64,000 nt of DNA from NCBI RefSeq assembly GCF_010448835.1, contig NZ_CP048409.1, positions 1,496,001 to 1,560,000 of the forward strand, given 5' to 3'. The notes beneath the pieces were generated by a model, which saw only the letters and a program-made list of their open reading frames with translations, did not search any database and was not told the origin of the DNA. Origin of the DNA: Draconibacterium halophilum. Its GTDB lineage: Bacteria > Bacteroidota > Bacteroidia > Bacteroidales > Prolixibacteraceae. The translations under genes and the position numbers were made by a program. The stretch's first letter is position 1, and each line of letters starts with the position of its first letter. Shown piece by piece: positions 8,564-16,940 of the stretch.

Positions 8564-9955
8564 ATGAATTACGATGTAATAGTTATAGGTAGCGGACCAG
8601 GCGGATATGTAGCAGCAATTCGTGCGTCGCAGCTCGGATTAAAAGTTGCTGTTGTAGAAAAGGAAAACCTGGGTGGAATCTGTTTAAACTGGGGCTGTAT
8701 TCCTACAAAGTCGTTGCTGAAAAGTGCACAGGCTTTTGAGTATGCTGTCCATGCTGCCGATTATGGTGTAGCCATTGAAGGAGAAGTGAAACCCGATTTT
8801 GGTGCCATGGTAAAAAGAAGCCGCAACGTTGCCAATGGAATGAGCAAGGGAATTCAATTCCTGTTCAAGAAAAATAAAGTTGAATCGATTTTTGGCTGGG
8901 GAAAAGTAACCGATAAAAATACGGTTGAAGTAACCGACGATGACGGCAAAAAGAATTCGTACACAGCTAAACACATTATTTTGGCAACAGGTGCACGTTC
9001 GCGCGAATTACCAAACTTGCCACAAGACGGCGAAAAAATTATTGGATACCGCAAAGCACTTACGCTTGAAAAACAGCCTGAAAGTATGGTTGTTGTAGGA
9101 TCGGGTGCTATTGGCAGCGAATTTGCTTATTTCTATCATTCCATAGGAACCAAAGTTACGCTGGTTGAATTTATGCCGACACTGGTCCCTAACGAAGATG
9201 CAGAAGTAGCCAAACAACTGGAGCGCAATTTTAAAAAGTCGAAAATGAAAGTGATGACCGGCTCGTCGGTTGAAAGCGTGGATACTTCGGGCGACAAGTG
9301 CAAAGTAACCATTAAAACCAAAAAAGGCGAAGAAGTGGTTGAGGCTGACATTGTTCTTTCGGCAGTTGGAATTGCACCAAATACCGAAAATATTGGCTTG
9401 GAAGAATTAGGTGTTGAAACGGATAACGGTCGCGTTAAAGTTGATGAATATTATAAAACCAATGTAGACGGTATTTACGCCATTGGCGACATTCTTGCCG
9501 GACCGGCATTGGCACACGTAGCATCGGCAGAGGGGATTACCTGTATTGAAAAAATTGCCGGCCTGAATCCGGAACCAATAGATTACGGAAATATTCCCGG
9601 TTGTACTTATACCAGCCCTGAAGTCTCATCGGTTGGTTTAACCGAGGCAAAAGCAAAAGAAGAAGGTTACGAAATTAAAGTGGGTAAATTCCCCTATTCG
9701 GCCAGTGGAAAAGCAAGTGCAGCCGGACAAAAAGATGGTTTTGTTAAATTAATTTTCGATGCGAAGTATGGTGAGTTGCTTGGTGCACATATGATTGGAG
9801 GTAATGTTACAGAAATGATTGCCGAAATGGTTGTGGCCAAAAAACTTGAAATTACCGGACACGAGTTGATCAAAACCATTCACCCGCACCCAACAATGAG
9901 CGAAGCTATTATGGAAGCTGCCGCTGCCGCTTACGATGAGGTGATACACATTTAG
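8564..9955 (+). CDS. lpdA: Dihydrolipoyl dehydrogenase (E3)
   Basis: 464-residue flavoprotein disulfide reductase. FAD-binding GSGPGG (9-14), redox-active disulfide Cys40/Cys45 in GGICLNWGCIPTKS, NAD-binding VVGSGAIGSEFAY, GDILAGPALAHVASAEG, and the C-terminal dimerisation domain with the catalytic HPHPTMSE. E3 reoxidises dihydrolipoamide in 2-oxoacid dehydrogenase complexes and the glycine cleavage system. Start at 8564 was chosen because the family begins at the Rossmann strand and because the 30-residue extension from 8474 overlaps the promoter box. No E1/E2 genes are adjacent, so which complex it serves cannot be told. Confidence 0.95.
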   Translation: MNYDVIVIGSGPGGYVAAIRASQLGLKVAVVEKENLGGICLNWGCIPTKSLLKSAQAFEYAVHAADYGVAIEGEVKPDFGAMVKRSRNVANGMSKGIQFLFKKNKVESIFGWGKVTDKNTVEVTDDDGKKNSYTAKHIILATGARSRELPNLPQDGEKIIGYRKALTLEKQPESMVVVGSGAIGSEFAYFYHSIGTKVTLVEFMPTLVPNEDAEVAKQLERNFKKSKMKVMTGSSVESVDTSGDKCKVTIKTKKGEEVVEADIVLSAVGIAPNTENIGLEELGVETDNGRVKVDEYYKTNVDGIYAIGDILAGPALAHVASAEGITCIEKIAGLNPEPIDYGNIPGCTYTSPEVSSVGLTEAKAKEEGYEIKVGKFPYSASGKASAAGQKDGFVKLIFDAKYGELLGAHMIGGNVTEMIAEMVVAKKLEITGHELIKTIHPHPTMSEAIMEAAAAAYDEVIHI

Positions 9956-9981
9956 ATTATATAATTTTTCCAATATAAAGA

Positions 9982-10009
9982 GCCCGAGGTATTTAACTCG
10001 GGTTTTTTT
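9982..10009 (+). terminator. Intrinsic terminator of lpdA
   Basis: CCCGAG (9983-9988) pairs with CTCGGG (9997-10002), followed by seven T. Confidence 0.88.
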
Positions 10010-10082
10010 GTACGAGCATATTCGAATAAGTGACGAAGGTGTTCGAAAAAGACATAAAAAGCTGAAAATCAATCTCGAAGTT

Positions 10083-10111
10083 TTTGTATTTAAGAATAAG
10101 TTTTAAATTTG
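10083..10111 (+). promoter_or_regulatory. Promoter of the FadL-like porin gene
   Basis: TTTG (10083-10086), 17-nt spacer, TAAATTTG (10104-10111). Both Bacteroidota boxes are present, with spacing about two bases short of ideal. Confidence 0.6.
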
Positions 10112-10203
10112 CCGCTCAGGCATCAACTACAGTAACCGTATATTTCTCGGAATTACTATTGTTAAATGAAGGGAAAAAAATCTTTAATAAAAACTTGACA
10201 TAA

Positions 10204-11859
10204 ATGAAAAAATTGACATTGATTGTGGCATTTTCCATGCTACTTCAACTTGCTTTTGCAGGAGGTTTATTAACTAACTACAACCAAAGTGCACAATATA
10301 TTCGTATGTTGTCGCGCAATGCAGCATTGGAAATTGATGCTGTTTTCTATAATCCGGCAGGTTTGGTAAAAATGGAAGATGGCTGGCATTTTGCTTTCTA
10401 CAGCCAAACTATTTTACAAACCCGCGACATCGACACACAATTTCCTACCTTAAATTCAGGTCATTACACAGGAGAAACAACAATTCCTGTCTATCCTGAT
10501 ATATATGCAGTTTACAAAAAAAATAACTGGGCCTATTCAATTGGTATTGGTCCGATTGGAGGGGGAGGTACTGCCGAATTTGCGGGAGGAATCCCAACTT
10601 TGGAAATTCCTTTTTCCTTAATTCCCGGGCAATTGTCCGGATTGGGTCAAATTGATCCTGCGCTGGCAGTAACATCTTACGATTTGGATATGGCTTTGGA
10701 AGCATCTTCAACATTCTGGGGAATCCAGCTTGGAGCTTCTTATGCAGTAAACGACCAGTTTTCGTTTTATGGAGGATTGCGTTTAATGCCTTCTACAAAT
10801 AAATACGACGGAGCAATTCGTAACATACAGCTAAACGGAGTTGATGCTGCAACGTGGTTAAATGGTGCATCAGGTCAGGTTAATGGATTTGCAGGACAAG
10901 CAAGTGCCGGTGCCGACCTAATGTATGGCACCGCAAGTACTATGCAACCGGTTATTGATGCAGGTTATGGAACTGCAACACTTGCCGACCTAGAGAACGG
11001 TGGCGTAATTGATGCTACTACACGTGCTCAAATAGAAGGAGGTTTGCAACTTATAGGTGTGCCGCAAGCGCAAATTAATGTCATGAATGCGCTTCAGGTA
11101 CAAGGAACATATTCTGCTGCTGGAGATGAATTGACATCTACGGCGACATTACTTTCGGGAACTGCACAAACATTAGCCGGAACCGCCACCCAGGTGGGAG
11201 ACAAGGAAGTTAAAACCAAACAAAAAGGAATGGGTTTTACACCGATTATTGGTTTTAATTATTCGCCCAACAACGACTGGACTTTTGCATTAAAATATGA
11301 GTTTGAAACCAAGCTTACCCTTGAAAATGAGACAGAAGTTGACGACATGGGTTTATTCCCTGACGGAGCCGAATCGTCGAATGATATTCCGGCAATTTTA
11401 ACTACGGGTATTGGCTATCGCGGTCTCGATTGGTTAGAAGCGCAGCTTTCATTCAACATGTATTTCGATAAAGGTGTTGACTATGGTAACAACATTCGTT
11501 ATTCAACTTTGGGCGAGCAGGTACATCGCGATATTGAAAGTAATTACACAGAGTTGGCGCTTGGTTTGCAGTTTAATGTAGCCGAAAACTTTGCTTTTAG
11601 TGTTGGGGGAATGCGCTCGAAAAATGGCGTAACACCTCAGTACCAGAGCGACTTTAGTTATAGCAACTCATCGTATACATTGGCCGGTGGAATTATGTGG
11701 AACATTACGGATAAACTGACTTTTGACGCAGGTGTTGCAAATACTATGTACGAAGATGATACGGTAACTTTTACGCATGCAGGAATTGGCAGCTACGACG
11801 AAACTTATGCAAAAACAACCATTAGTATGTCGGCAGGTATTTCATACAGCATTTTTTAA
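10204..11859 (+). CDS. OmpP1/FadL/TodX-family outer membrane protein
   Basis: 551 residues with a signal peptide (about 1-19) and the family-typical N-terminus: Gly-rich, then SRNAALEIDAVFYNPAGLVKM. The rest alternates beta strands and ends in aromatic-rich strands finishing ...SYSIF, as expected for a barrel. FadL-type proteins carry hydrophobic molecules such as fatty acids across the outer membrane. An Ala/Gly/Thr-rich, strand-poor insertion at about 212-340 makes this member longer than the usual 430-480 residues. Substrate is unknown. It is monocistronic, with its own promoter and terminator. Confidence 0.85.
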   Translation: MKKLTLIVAFSMLLQLAFAGGLLTNYNQSAQYIRMLSRNAALEIDAVFYNPAGLVKMEDGWHFAFYSQTILQTRDIDTQFPTLNSGHYTGETTIPVYPDIYAVYKKNNWAYSIGIGPIGGGGTAEFAGGIPTLEIPFSLIPGQLSGLGQIDPALAVTSYDLDMALEASSTFWGIQLGASYAVNDQFSFYGGLRLMPSTNKYDGAIRNIQLNGVDAATWLNGASGQVNGFAGQASAGADLMYGTASTMQPVIDAGYGTATLADLENGGVIDATTRAQIEGGLQLIGVPQAQINVMNALQVQGTYSAAGDELTSTATLLSGTAQTLAGTATQVGDKEVKTKQKGMGFTPIIGFNYSPNNDWTFALKYEFETKLTLENETEVDDMGLFPDGAESSNDIPAILTTGIGYRGLDWLEAQLSFNMYFDKGVDYGNNIRYSTLGEQVHRDIESNYTELALGLQFNVAENFAFSVGGMRSKNGVTPQYQSDFSYSNSSYTLAGGIMWNITDKLTFDAGVANTMYEDDTVTFTHAGIGSYDETYAKTTISMSAGISYSIF

Positions 11860-11882
11860 ACCAATAACAATATAACGCAAAA

Positions 11883-11912
11883 GCGGGGTGCAATTTTTGT
11901 TCCCCGTTTTTT
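11883..11912 (+). terminator. Intrinsic terminator of the FadL-like gene
   Basis: CGGGG (11884-11888) pairs with CCCCG (11902-11906) and is followed by TTTTTT. Confidence 0.8.
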
Positions 11913-11966
11913 ATTGAAATGAATTTAACCGCCGGTTTAGCTTTATTGAACAAAGACCACCAATGC

Positions 11967-11996
11967 CTTGTCATTTCGAGCGAAGTGAGAAATCTG
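11967..11996. repeat. Short palindromic repeat of the 'GTCATTTCGA..GAAATCT' type
   Basis: GTCATTTCGAGCGAAGTGAG then AAATCT: ATTTC and GAAAT arms with nested TTCG/CGAA. Sequences of this kind recur between genes in many Bacteroidota genomes. Only one copy was seen here, so the call rests on recall. Confidence 0.4.
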
Positions 11997-12035
11997 TGTA
12001 ATATTTACCGGACACCAATGGTTTTAAATAAAAAA

Positions 12036-12071
12036 ATCCGATCTGTATTGTTTTTGCAATACGGATCGGAT
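12036..12071 (-). terminator. Bidirectional terminator between convergent genes
   Basis: 15-bp stem (12036-12050 with 12057-12071, one G-T) with a T5 loop. The minus strand continues into a T-run, terminating the lipoprotein gene that ends at 12094; the plus side has TTTT after CG. Confidence 0.82.
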
Positions 12072-12093
12072 CGTTTTCGAAGCCCAAAATCCG

Positions 12094-12630
12094 CTAGATA
12101 GCTTCGGCTTCAATATGGCAATCAAAGTCCATGTTTACAATAAAGTTCATCGGTGCAGTATTAGTAGTGCCCGAAACTGTAAGCTCAACTTCTTTTGTTG
12201 CATTCAGAATTGTAGCAGCTTGCATGAGTACAGCATTATCAACATCCGGGTTTTGAACAGTGTTATTCGCCGAGATATTTGTTAAGGTCACTAAAGTTCC
12301 GGCACCTGTCACCGAAATATCGATGGAGTTAATCTCTTCTCCCTCCCCCAGGTTACTGAAAGCTATTTCCATACCGTTAATCTCGATCGCTTTTAACTTG
12401 TCCAAATAGTTCGAAATTTCGTCTATATCGCTAAGTCTGATGGTTTGCGATTGCGAAAAAGAAAATTCTGCTTCGGCCGATTTGGATAATTGGGCAGTAG
12501 GTTCAACAACAGTAACCGGAATAGCCACCGACAATGTGGTGTCGAACTCAATGGTTTTGATCTCGTCAACTTTGTCGCAAGAGAACAAAAGCGCCGGAAT
12601 GATTAGCAATAATAAAAATGTGTTTTTCAT
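12094..12630 (-). CDS. Putative lipoprotein of unknown function
   Basis: 178 residues. N-terminal signal peptide with lipobox LLFSC (Cys18), then a beta-rich soluble domain rich in Thr/Val/Asn (e.g. ISVTGAGTLVTLTNISANN). I recognise no family. It is the last gene of a minus-strand group of three lipoproteins; terminators bound it on both sides (12036 and 12697), so it probably has its own promoter. Cell-surface or periplasmic location is inferred from the lipobox. Confidence 0.75.
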   Translation of the reverse strand: MKNTFLLLLIIPALLFSCDKVDEIKTIEFDTTLSVAIPVTVVEPTAQLSKSAEAEFSFSQSQTIRLSDIDEISNYLDKLKAIEINGMEIAFSNLGEGEEINSIDISVTGAGTLVTLTNISANNTVQNPDVDNAVLMQAATILNATKEVELTVSGTTNTAPMNFIVNMDFDCHIEAEAI

Positions 12631-12696
12631 GTGATTTGTGTTAATTTATTATTCCTGCAATATACGGTCTAATGTAATCCGTGTCAAGAAAAAATA

Positions 12697-12722
12697 AAGG
12701 GCTGGTTTTTCAACCAACCCTT
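12697..12722 (-). terminator. Intrinsic terminator after the NigD-like gene
   Basis: AAGGGCTGGTT (12697-12707) pairs with AACCAACCCTT (12712-12722) apart from one mismatch. The minus strand continues TTTATTTTTTC. Confidence 0.75.
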
Positions 12723-12758
12723 CGGAGAACTAACTAAGCAGCAAAATTAGTGGAATAC

Positions 12759-13412
12759 CTAATCTAGCTGAAATATTTTATTGTAAACCTCATCATCAAT
12801 AAGTTTGGCGGTAAGCACAAATTCAGTTTTTCCTTCGGCTTTTAAATCCGACAGGTCGAAACGGAACTCGCGGGTAAACCACGCTTCGCACAAATCGTTG
12901 TTAGCGTTGTGTCTAATCTCAAATGTTGGAACAGTGGAGCTACTTGCCGTCCATGGATGCATGCGCGCCAAATCTATAGTGTGGTCCTGACATCCTCCGC
13001 TGTATGAGATTTTAAAATACAGGCAGTCGCCATCCATATAAGCTGCGTGTAGATGAACCGGATCGCGGGCCAGACTATCGTAATTTTCAAAATAAAGATC
13101 GACATACGGCGAGCACGACAACTCTTCGGCGTAAGTTACCTCGCAAGGTACGCCCTGATCGCAGCTTACATAAACATTGTCAAGCTCGGTGTAGGTAACC
13201 AGCACCCGCTGTCCCTGCGAAAAAGTAAAACTATCGGGATAGTACAGGGGCTGAACTTTATTGCCGTTATCGAGCTCGATGATAAAACCACAATCGCCGG
13301 CACCGGCATAATCTACAACGGTACCTTTTGCATCAAACGATATCGGATCATCGTCCTGACAACTTGTAAATACGATAAGAAATACGGATAGCATTGCGAC
13401 TAATCGTTTCAT
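12759..13412 (-). CDS. NigD-like lipoprotein
   Basis: 217 residues. Signal peptide with lipobox VFTSC (Cys18); an N-terminal OB-like domain (about 28-85: KGTVVDYAGAGDCGFIIELDNG...QRVLVTYTELD), followed by a beta-sandwich C-terminal domain with SGGCQDHTIDLARMHP and DLCEAW. This two-domain layout matches the NigD family of Bacteroidota lipoproteins, first noted in a Prevotella bacteriocin locus but of unknown biochemical role. It follows the serpin gene by 47 bp on the same strand and could share its transcript. Confidence 0.78.
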   Translation of the reverse strand: MKRLVAMLSVFLIVFTSCQDDDPISFDAKGTVVDYAGAGDCGFIIELDNGNKVQPLYYPDSFTFSQGQRVLVTYTELDNVYVSCDQGVPCEVTYAEELSCSPYVDLYFENYDSLARDPVHLHAAYMDGDCLYFKISYSGGCQDHTIDLARMHPWTASSSTVPTFEIRHNANNDLCEAWFTREFRFDLSDLKAEGKTEFVLTAKLIDDEVYNKIFQLD

Positions 13413-13459
13413 GGCTTATAATTTTATGTATAACGCACATCGTTTACATTTATTTTTTA

Positions 13460-14698
13460 CTATTCCTCACTTTGCGGATTTTTAACAGTTCCCATAAAAA
13501 GAATTGCATCAGTATCTTTCTCAGTAATGGCATATAAAAACGGGCGGTTTACATTAAACTGCATATTGTGTGGACCTACAGATGTTACAATAACTGCTAC
13601 AACTGTTACCGCTGCAGCTTCGGTGCCTTTTTCATTTACTTCAATAAAGGTTTTATGTTTTACGTAATCAATTTGTAGATTGCCTCCTTTGCTAATTCCT
13701 GTAAAATCGGCACCGTTATTAAACGCAATTCCCATTCCCATATCGGTTAGCACATCGTTTAATGTTATTTCGTATTTGTATTTAAGGCGTGGCAGCTTTA
13801 GGTCGATATTGACCGTGTCGGTAAAACCTGCCATCCAGCTTTTCCAGCTGTCAAGACCTAGCTCGTCAACAATATCTTCAACTGTATTTTCTTCTTGCGG
13901 AAGAAAAACAAACATGTTATAATTGCCAGCGCCATAAGCCAATTTTACAGCTCTGAACAGATTATTCGAATAATAAGGCAACGACTCGGTCTTTTGCATT
14001 GTTGGTACTTGTATGCTTGATCCGTTTTGCAAATAAAAAGGCAAATCTTCGGTGTCGTCTTCTTCAAATTCCGATTGCCATATTCCTTTAAAATAAATGG
14101 CATTCAGTAAAAACATTACATGATCGCCGCTAATGTTTTCAAGTATCTTATCAATCTTTTCATGGGTTTTATTGGCCACCCAATCATTGATGGTATTTAC
14201 TGCCTGCGGAGAGCCGAAATTAAGAGCCTCCACTTCAGCATCATAATAATTCCTGTTTATAGAAACAAAATCGTCTTCAACCGGAAATCCTTCACGATAA
14301 TAAATGGCATTGGCAATTTCCAGCACAACTTTCGGGTCGAGCGATTGCAGTGCAGCCACAAGTGTTTTGTATGATTCATTTATTTCTTCGGGTGTAAGAC
14401 CATAAACTTTCAGTGTTTCCTCCATGGCAGTTTTAGTTTCGCCGTTGGCGCCATTGTAGGTCATGGCCAGTGCCAGACTTACGCTTAGTGGCGATACCAT
14501 AATATTATCGGACTCTACTTCTTCAGCATATATTTTCTGAAAGAGTTCAAGTCCAAATTCATTCTCGGCTTCAATCAGTTCGGCCGATTTTTCATCCAGC
14601 TCAATAGTTTTTATGGGATTCGGATCGTCGTTGGTGGTGCTACAAGAGCTTACAACGATTAGGAACAGAAGTAAAAGGAGTGATAAAGAAGATTTCAT
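13460..14698 (-). CDS. Serpin-family protease inhibitor (lipoprotein)
   Basis: Start taken at 14698 (MKSSLSLLLLLFLIVVSSC), giving 412 residues with a lipobox Cys; the longer ORF from 14785 would put 29 odd residues before the signal peptide. Serpin features: NIMVSPLSVSLALAMTYNGANG (helix B region), NDWVANKTHEKI, NAIYFKGIWQSEF, and the reactive-centre hinge EVNEKGTEAAAVTVV followed by FLYAITEKDTDAILFMGTVKNP. The small-residue hinge (GTEAAA) is the type needed for loop insertion, so an inhibitory serpin is likely. Lipidation would place it in the periplasm or at the cell surface, perhaps guarding against host, predator or self proteases (inference). Confidence 0.92.
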   Translation of the reverse strand: MKSSLSLLLLLFLIVVSSCSTTNDDPNPIKTIELDEKSAELIEAENEFGLELFQKIYAEEVESDNIMVSPLSVSLALAMTYNGANGETKTAMEETLKVYGLTPEEINESYKTLVAALQSLDPKVVLEIANAIYYREGFPVEDDFVSINRNYYDAEVEALNFGSPQAVNTINDWVANKTHEKIDKILENISGDHVMFLLNAIYFKGIWQSEFEEDDTEDLPFYLQNGSSIQVPTMQKTESLPYYSNNLFRAVKLAYGAGNYNMFVFLPQEENTVEDIVDELGLDSWKSWMAGFTDTVNIDLKLPRLKYKYEITLNDVLTDMGMGIAFNNGADFTGISKGGNLQIDYVKHKTFIEVNEKGTEAAAVTVVAVIVTSVGPHNMQFNVNRPFLYAITEKDTDAILFMGTVKNPQSEE

Positions 14699-14712
14699 AA
14701 TAAAGGTTTTTA

Positions 14713-14720
14713 CAAATTTA
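14713..14720 (-). promoter_or_regulatory. -7 promoter box of the serpin gene
   Basis: Minus strand TAAATTTG, fitting TAnnTTTG 15 bp before the ATG at 14698, so any leader would be very short. Confidence 0.45.
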
Positions 14721-14747
14721 CAACCAATAGATGCAAATAAACAAGTT

Positions 14748-14794
14748 AAGGTTGCGTAACAAAGGTTAAAGAATTTCCAACCCAACGCAACCTT
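14748..14794. promoter_or_regulatory. 10-bp inverted repeat between divergent serpin and sigma genes
   Basis: AAGGTTGCGT (14748-14757) and ACGCAACCTT (14785-14794) are perfect complements 27 nt apart, upstream of both divergent promoters. It could be an operator bound by a dimer or an RNA hairpin; undecided. Confidence 0.35.
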
Positions 14795-14893
14795 TTAAAA
14801 CAACAGCACATCTAACCAGTGGTTTTAGCTTGAGAGAACTAACAGTTAAAGCAGATGCCAAAAAAAAGATGGAAATCAATACTTTTTTATCTG

Positions 14894-14901
14894 TACTTTT
14901 G
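14894..14901 (+). promoter_or_regulatory. -7 promoter box of the ECF sigma gene
   Basis: TACTTTTG fits TAnnTTTG and ends 8 bp before the TTG start at 14910, so the transcript would be leaderless or nearly so. Confidence 0.45.
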
Positions 14902-14909
14902 GATGTTAT

Positions 14910-15485
14910 TTGCGAAAGATTTTGGAAGACCTGAAAAAAATAATAAACGATTGTGCTTCGGGAAAAAATCGTGCACAGGAACAATTATACCAACTATTTG
15001 CACCAAAAATGTTTGGGGTTTGTTTGCGCTATGCCAAAGATAATACCGAGGCGGAAGACAACCTGCAAGATGGTTTTATAAAGGTGTTTCAGAATATTGG
15101 CCGCTTTAGGCACGAAGGTTCTTTGGAAGGGTGGATAAGGAGGATAATGGTAAATGTTTCGTTGGAAAAATTTAGGAAACAACATGTTATGCATCCGGTT
15201 GAAGATGTGAGTATTTACGAACGGCAAAATGTCTCGGATGATATTCTGGCCGGAATTTCAGCCAAGGAACTGATTGCAGTAATACAGGAACTACCACCTC
15301 GTTACCGAATGGTTTTTAACCTTTTTGTTATTGAAGGAATGAACCACAAGGAAATTAGTGAAGAGATGAAAATTACCGTAGGAACATCAAAATCGAATCT
15401 GGCACGCGCCAGAGACATTTTGAAACGCCGGGTAAAAGAACTTTATGGAGATATTAAGGAAACAAGAAATTATACAGTTGGATGA
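14910..15485 (+). CDS. ECF-type RNA polymerase sigma factor
   Basis: 191 residues. Region 2 (about 20-90: LYQLFAPKMFGVCLRYAKDN..EAEDNLQDGFIKVFQNIGRF) and region 4 (about 125-180: LPPRYRMVFNLFVIEGMNHKEI..GTSKSNLARARDILK) with the usual helix-turn-helix. It directs RNA polymerase to a small regulon, which often includes its own operon. Start is TTG; the first in-frame ATG (residue 34) would remove part of region 2, so TTG is preferred. The downstream gene overlaps it by 4 bp (ATGA) and encodes a membrane protein with an anti-sigma-like N-terminus, the usual partner of an ECF factor. Confidence 0.93.
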   Translation: MRKILEDLKKIINDCASGKNRAQEQLYQLFAPKMFGVCLRYAKDNTEAEDNLQDGFIKVFQNIGRFRHEGSLEGWIRRIMVNVSLEKFRKQHVMHPVEDVSIYERQNVSDDILAGISAKELIAVIQELPPRYRMVFNLFVIEGMNHKEISEEMKITVGTSKSNLARARDILKRRVKELYGDIKETRNYTVG

Positions 15486-16894
15486 GCAAGAAACTAAATA
15501 TAGACGATTCGATCAGGGAAAAGCTTGATGGCTTTTCGGTTGCACCACCGTCGCATGTTTGGGACAATATTAACACCCAATTAATCGAGCAGCGGAAAAA
15601 GCGCCGTCTGGCTTATGCGGGTTGGTTATCCGCGGCTGCAGTTGTCGTACTGGCTTTTATTGCCGGATGGTACTTCAATGACAAAACCGTTGTTGAAGAA
15701 CCAGCAATGGCTCAACAACAAATTACACCCGAAAGCAATGACGAATCGGCCGTTTCGCCAAACGATAATAGCCTGGAATTAGGAGCTGACCAACTTGCGG
15801 AGGCCGAAGACGAAATTAATACTAAAACAAAATTAAACAATACAACTACAATTGCTGAAAGCAAATCGTTTGCGGAGGTGACTCTTGCTGCGGAGCAAAA
15901 CTATTCTGAAACCGATCAACTTGTGGCCGAACGTGCTCAGGAAAACTACAGCTTGTTGCAACGAATAAAGGCGGAATTTACCACTAAAAACACCAATGTG
16001 ACTTTAGAACACAGGAGCACTAACACTGAAATTGATAAAAGCTTTGTTGCTGATGAAATGCTGATTGCCGCCAACCTTCGTAATTTGTATGAACAAAAGG
16101 AGGAGGAACACGGCTGGATTGTTGGAGCGCATGTTTCACCCGGTTATTCTTCGCACTCGGCAAGTCACAACGATACTTACGCCCGAAATATGACCTATGA
16201 CAGCGATAATGGCGGAAGCAATGTTGGTGGCGGTATTTCTGTACAATACAAAACCAGCAAGCGTTTGCGTGTTGAGAGTGGATTTTATTATGCCAAAGAC
16301 GGGCAAAAAGCAAATAACTCATTTAATCTGTTTGCTTCTGATAATGATTTGGTTTATAGTGTAGCACCAGAAGTAGGACCGGGCTTTTCAAATCTAGTTC
16401 AAACCGGAAGCAGCGGAATTGCTATGAACAGTACAGCCGGTATAATTGAAATGAAAACAGCGCCACGTGGCGCCAGAATATCAGCGAATTTGGAAAACAC
16501 CGCCGATGCTGCGGCAAACAGGCTATATTCTGATGGTGAGTTCTCGCAGGTATTCGAATTTGTGGAAGTGCCTTTGTATTTACGTTACAGTGTGCTCGAT
16601 AAAAAAGTAGGAATTGAGCTGCTTGGGGGAATTAACGCCGGTTTTGTAATTGGTAACAATGCTTACCTTGATAATGATTATGGCGTACAAAACATTGGAA
16701 GTACGGCCGATATCTCAACGCTAAATTTCTCAGGGACAATTGGTGTAGGTGTAAACTATATGCTTGGTAAACATTTCTCGTTTGCGCTGGAGCCTCGCCT
16801 GAATTATTACCTCAACTCGATTAACTCCAACCCTGATGTTGATTATCGTCCTTACCGGATTGGTGTTTACACGGGTGTTTATTACGAGTTTTAA
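15482..16894 (+). CDS. Dual-membrane anti-sigma factor / outer membrane beta-barrel protein (Dma-like)
   Basis: 470 residues with an unusual layout. A cytoplasmic N-terminus of about 43 residues (DDSIREKLDGFSVAPPSHVW..NTQLIEQRKKRR) resembles short anti-sigma segments. One inner-membrane helix follows (about 44-65, AYAGWLSAAAVVVLAFIAGWYF), then a polar Glu/Asn/Thr-rich periplasmic linker (about 66-208) and a PF13568-like 8-strand barrel (about 211-470) ending in Phe. The same architecture is known from the Dma anti-sigma factors of Bacteroides thetaiotaomicron, which span both membranes and regulate vesiculation. Overlap with the ECF gene (ATGA) supports a sigma/anti-sigma pair. The function in this organism is inferred from architecture. 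Confidence 0.8.
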   Translation: MSKKLNIDDSIREKLDGFSVAPPSHVWDNINTQLIEQRKKRRLAYAGWLSAAAVVVLAFIAGWYFNDKTVVEEPAMAQQQITPESNDESAVSPNDNSLELGADQLAEAEDEINTKTKLNNTTTIAESKSFAEVTLAAEQNYSETDQLVAERAQENYSLLQRIKAEFTTKNTNVTLEHRSTNTEIDKSFVADEMLIAANLRNLYEQKEEEHGWIVGAHVSPGYSSHSASHNDTYARNMTYDSDNGGSNVGGGISVQYKTSKRLRVESGFYYAKDGQKANNSFNLFASDNDLVYSVAPEVGPGFSNLVQTGSSGIAMNSTAGIIEMKTAPRGARISANLENTADAAANRLYSDGEFSQVFEFVEVPLYLRYSVLDKKVGIELLGGINAGFVIGNNAYLDNDYGVQNIGSTADISTLNFSGTIGVGVNYMLGKHFSFALEPRLNYYLNSINSNPDVDYRPYRIGVYTGVYYEF

Positions 16895-16940
16895 TCTTGG
16901 TAAATTCTCAATTCTTTTTTACTGATTTACTTCTCAGTTG

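Noticed and set aside
14699..14785. 29-residue extension of the serpin
   Set aside because: It would precede a clear lipoprotein signal peptide and covers the promoter box and half of the inverted repeat.
15482..16894. Plain TonB-dependent receptor/FecR system
   Set aside because: No FecR domain, no plug or TonB box, and the barrel is far too small for a TonB-dependent receptor.
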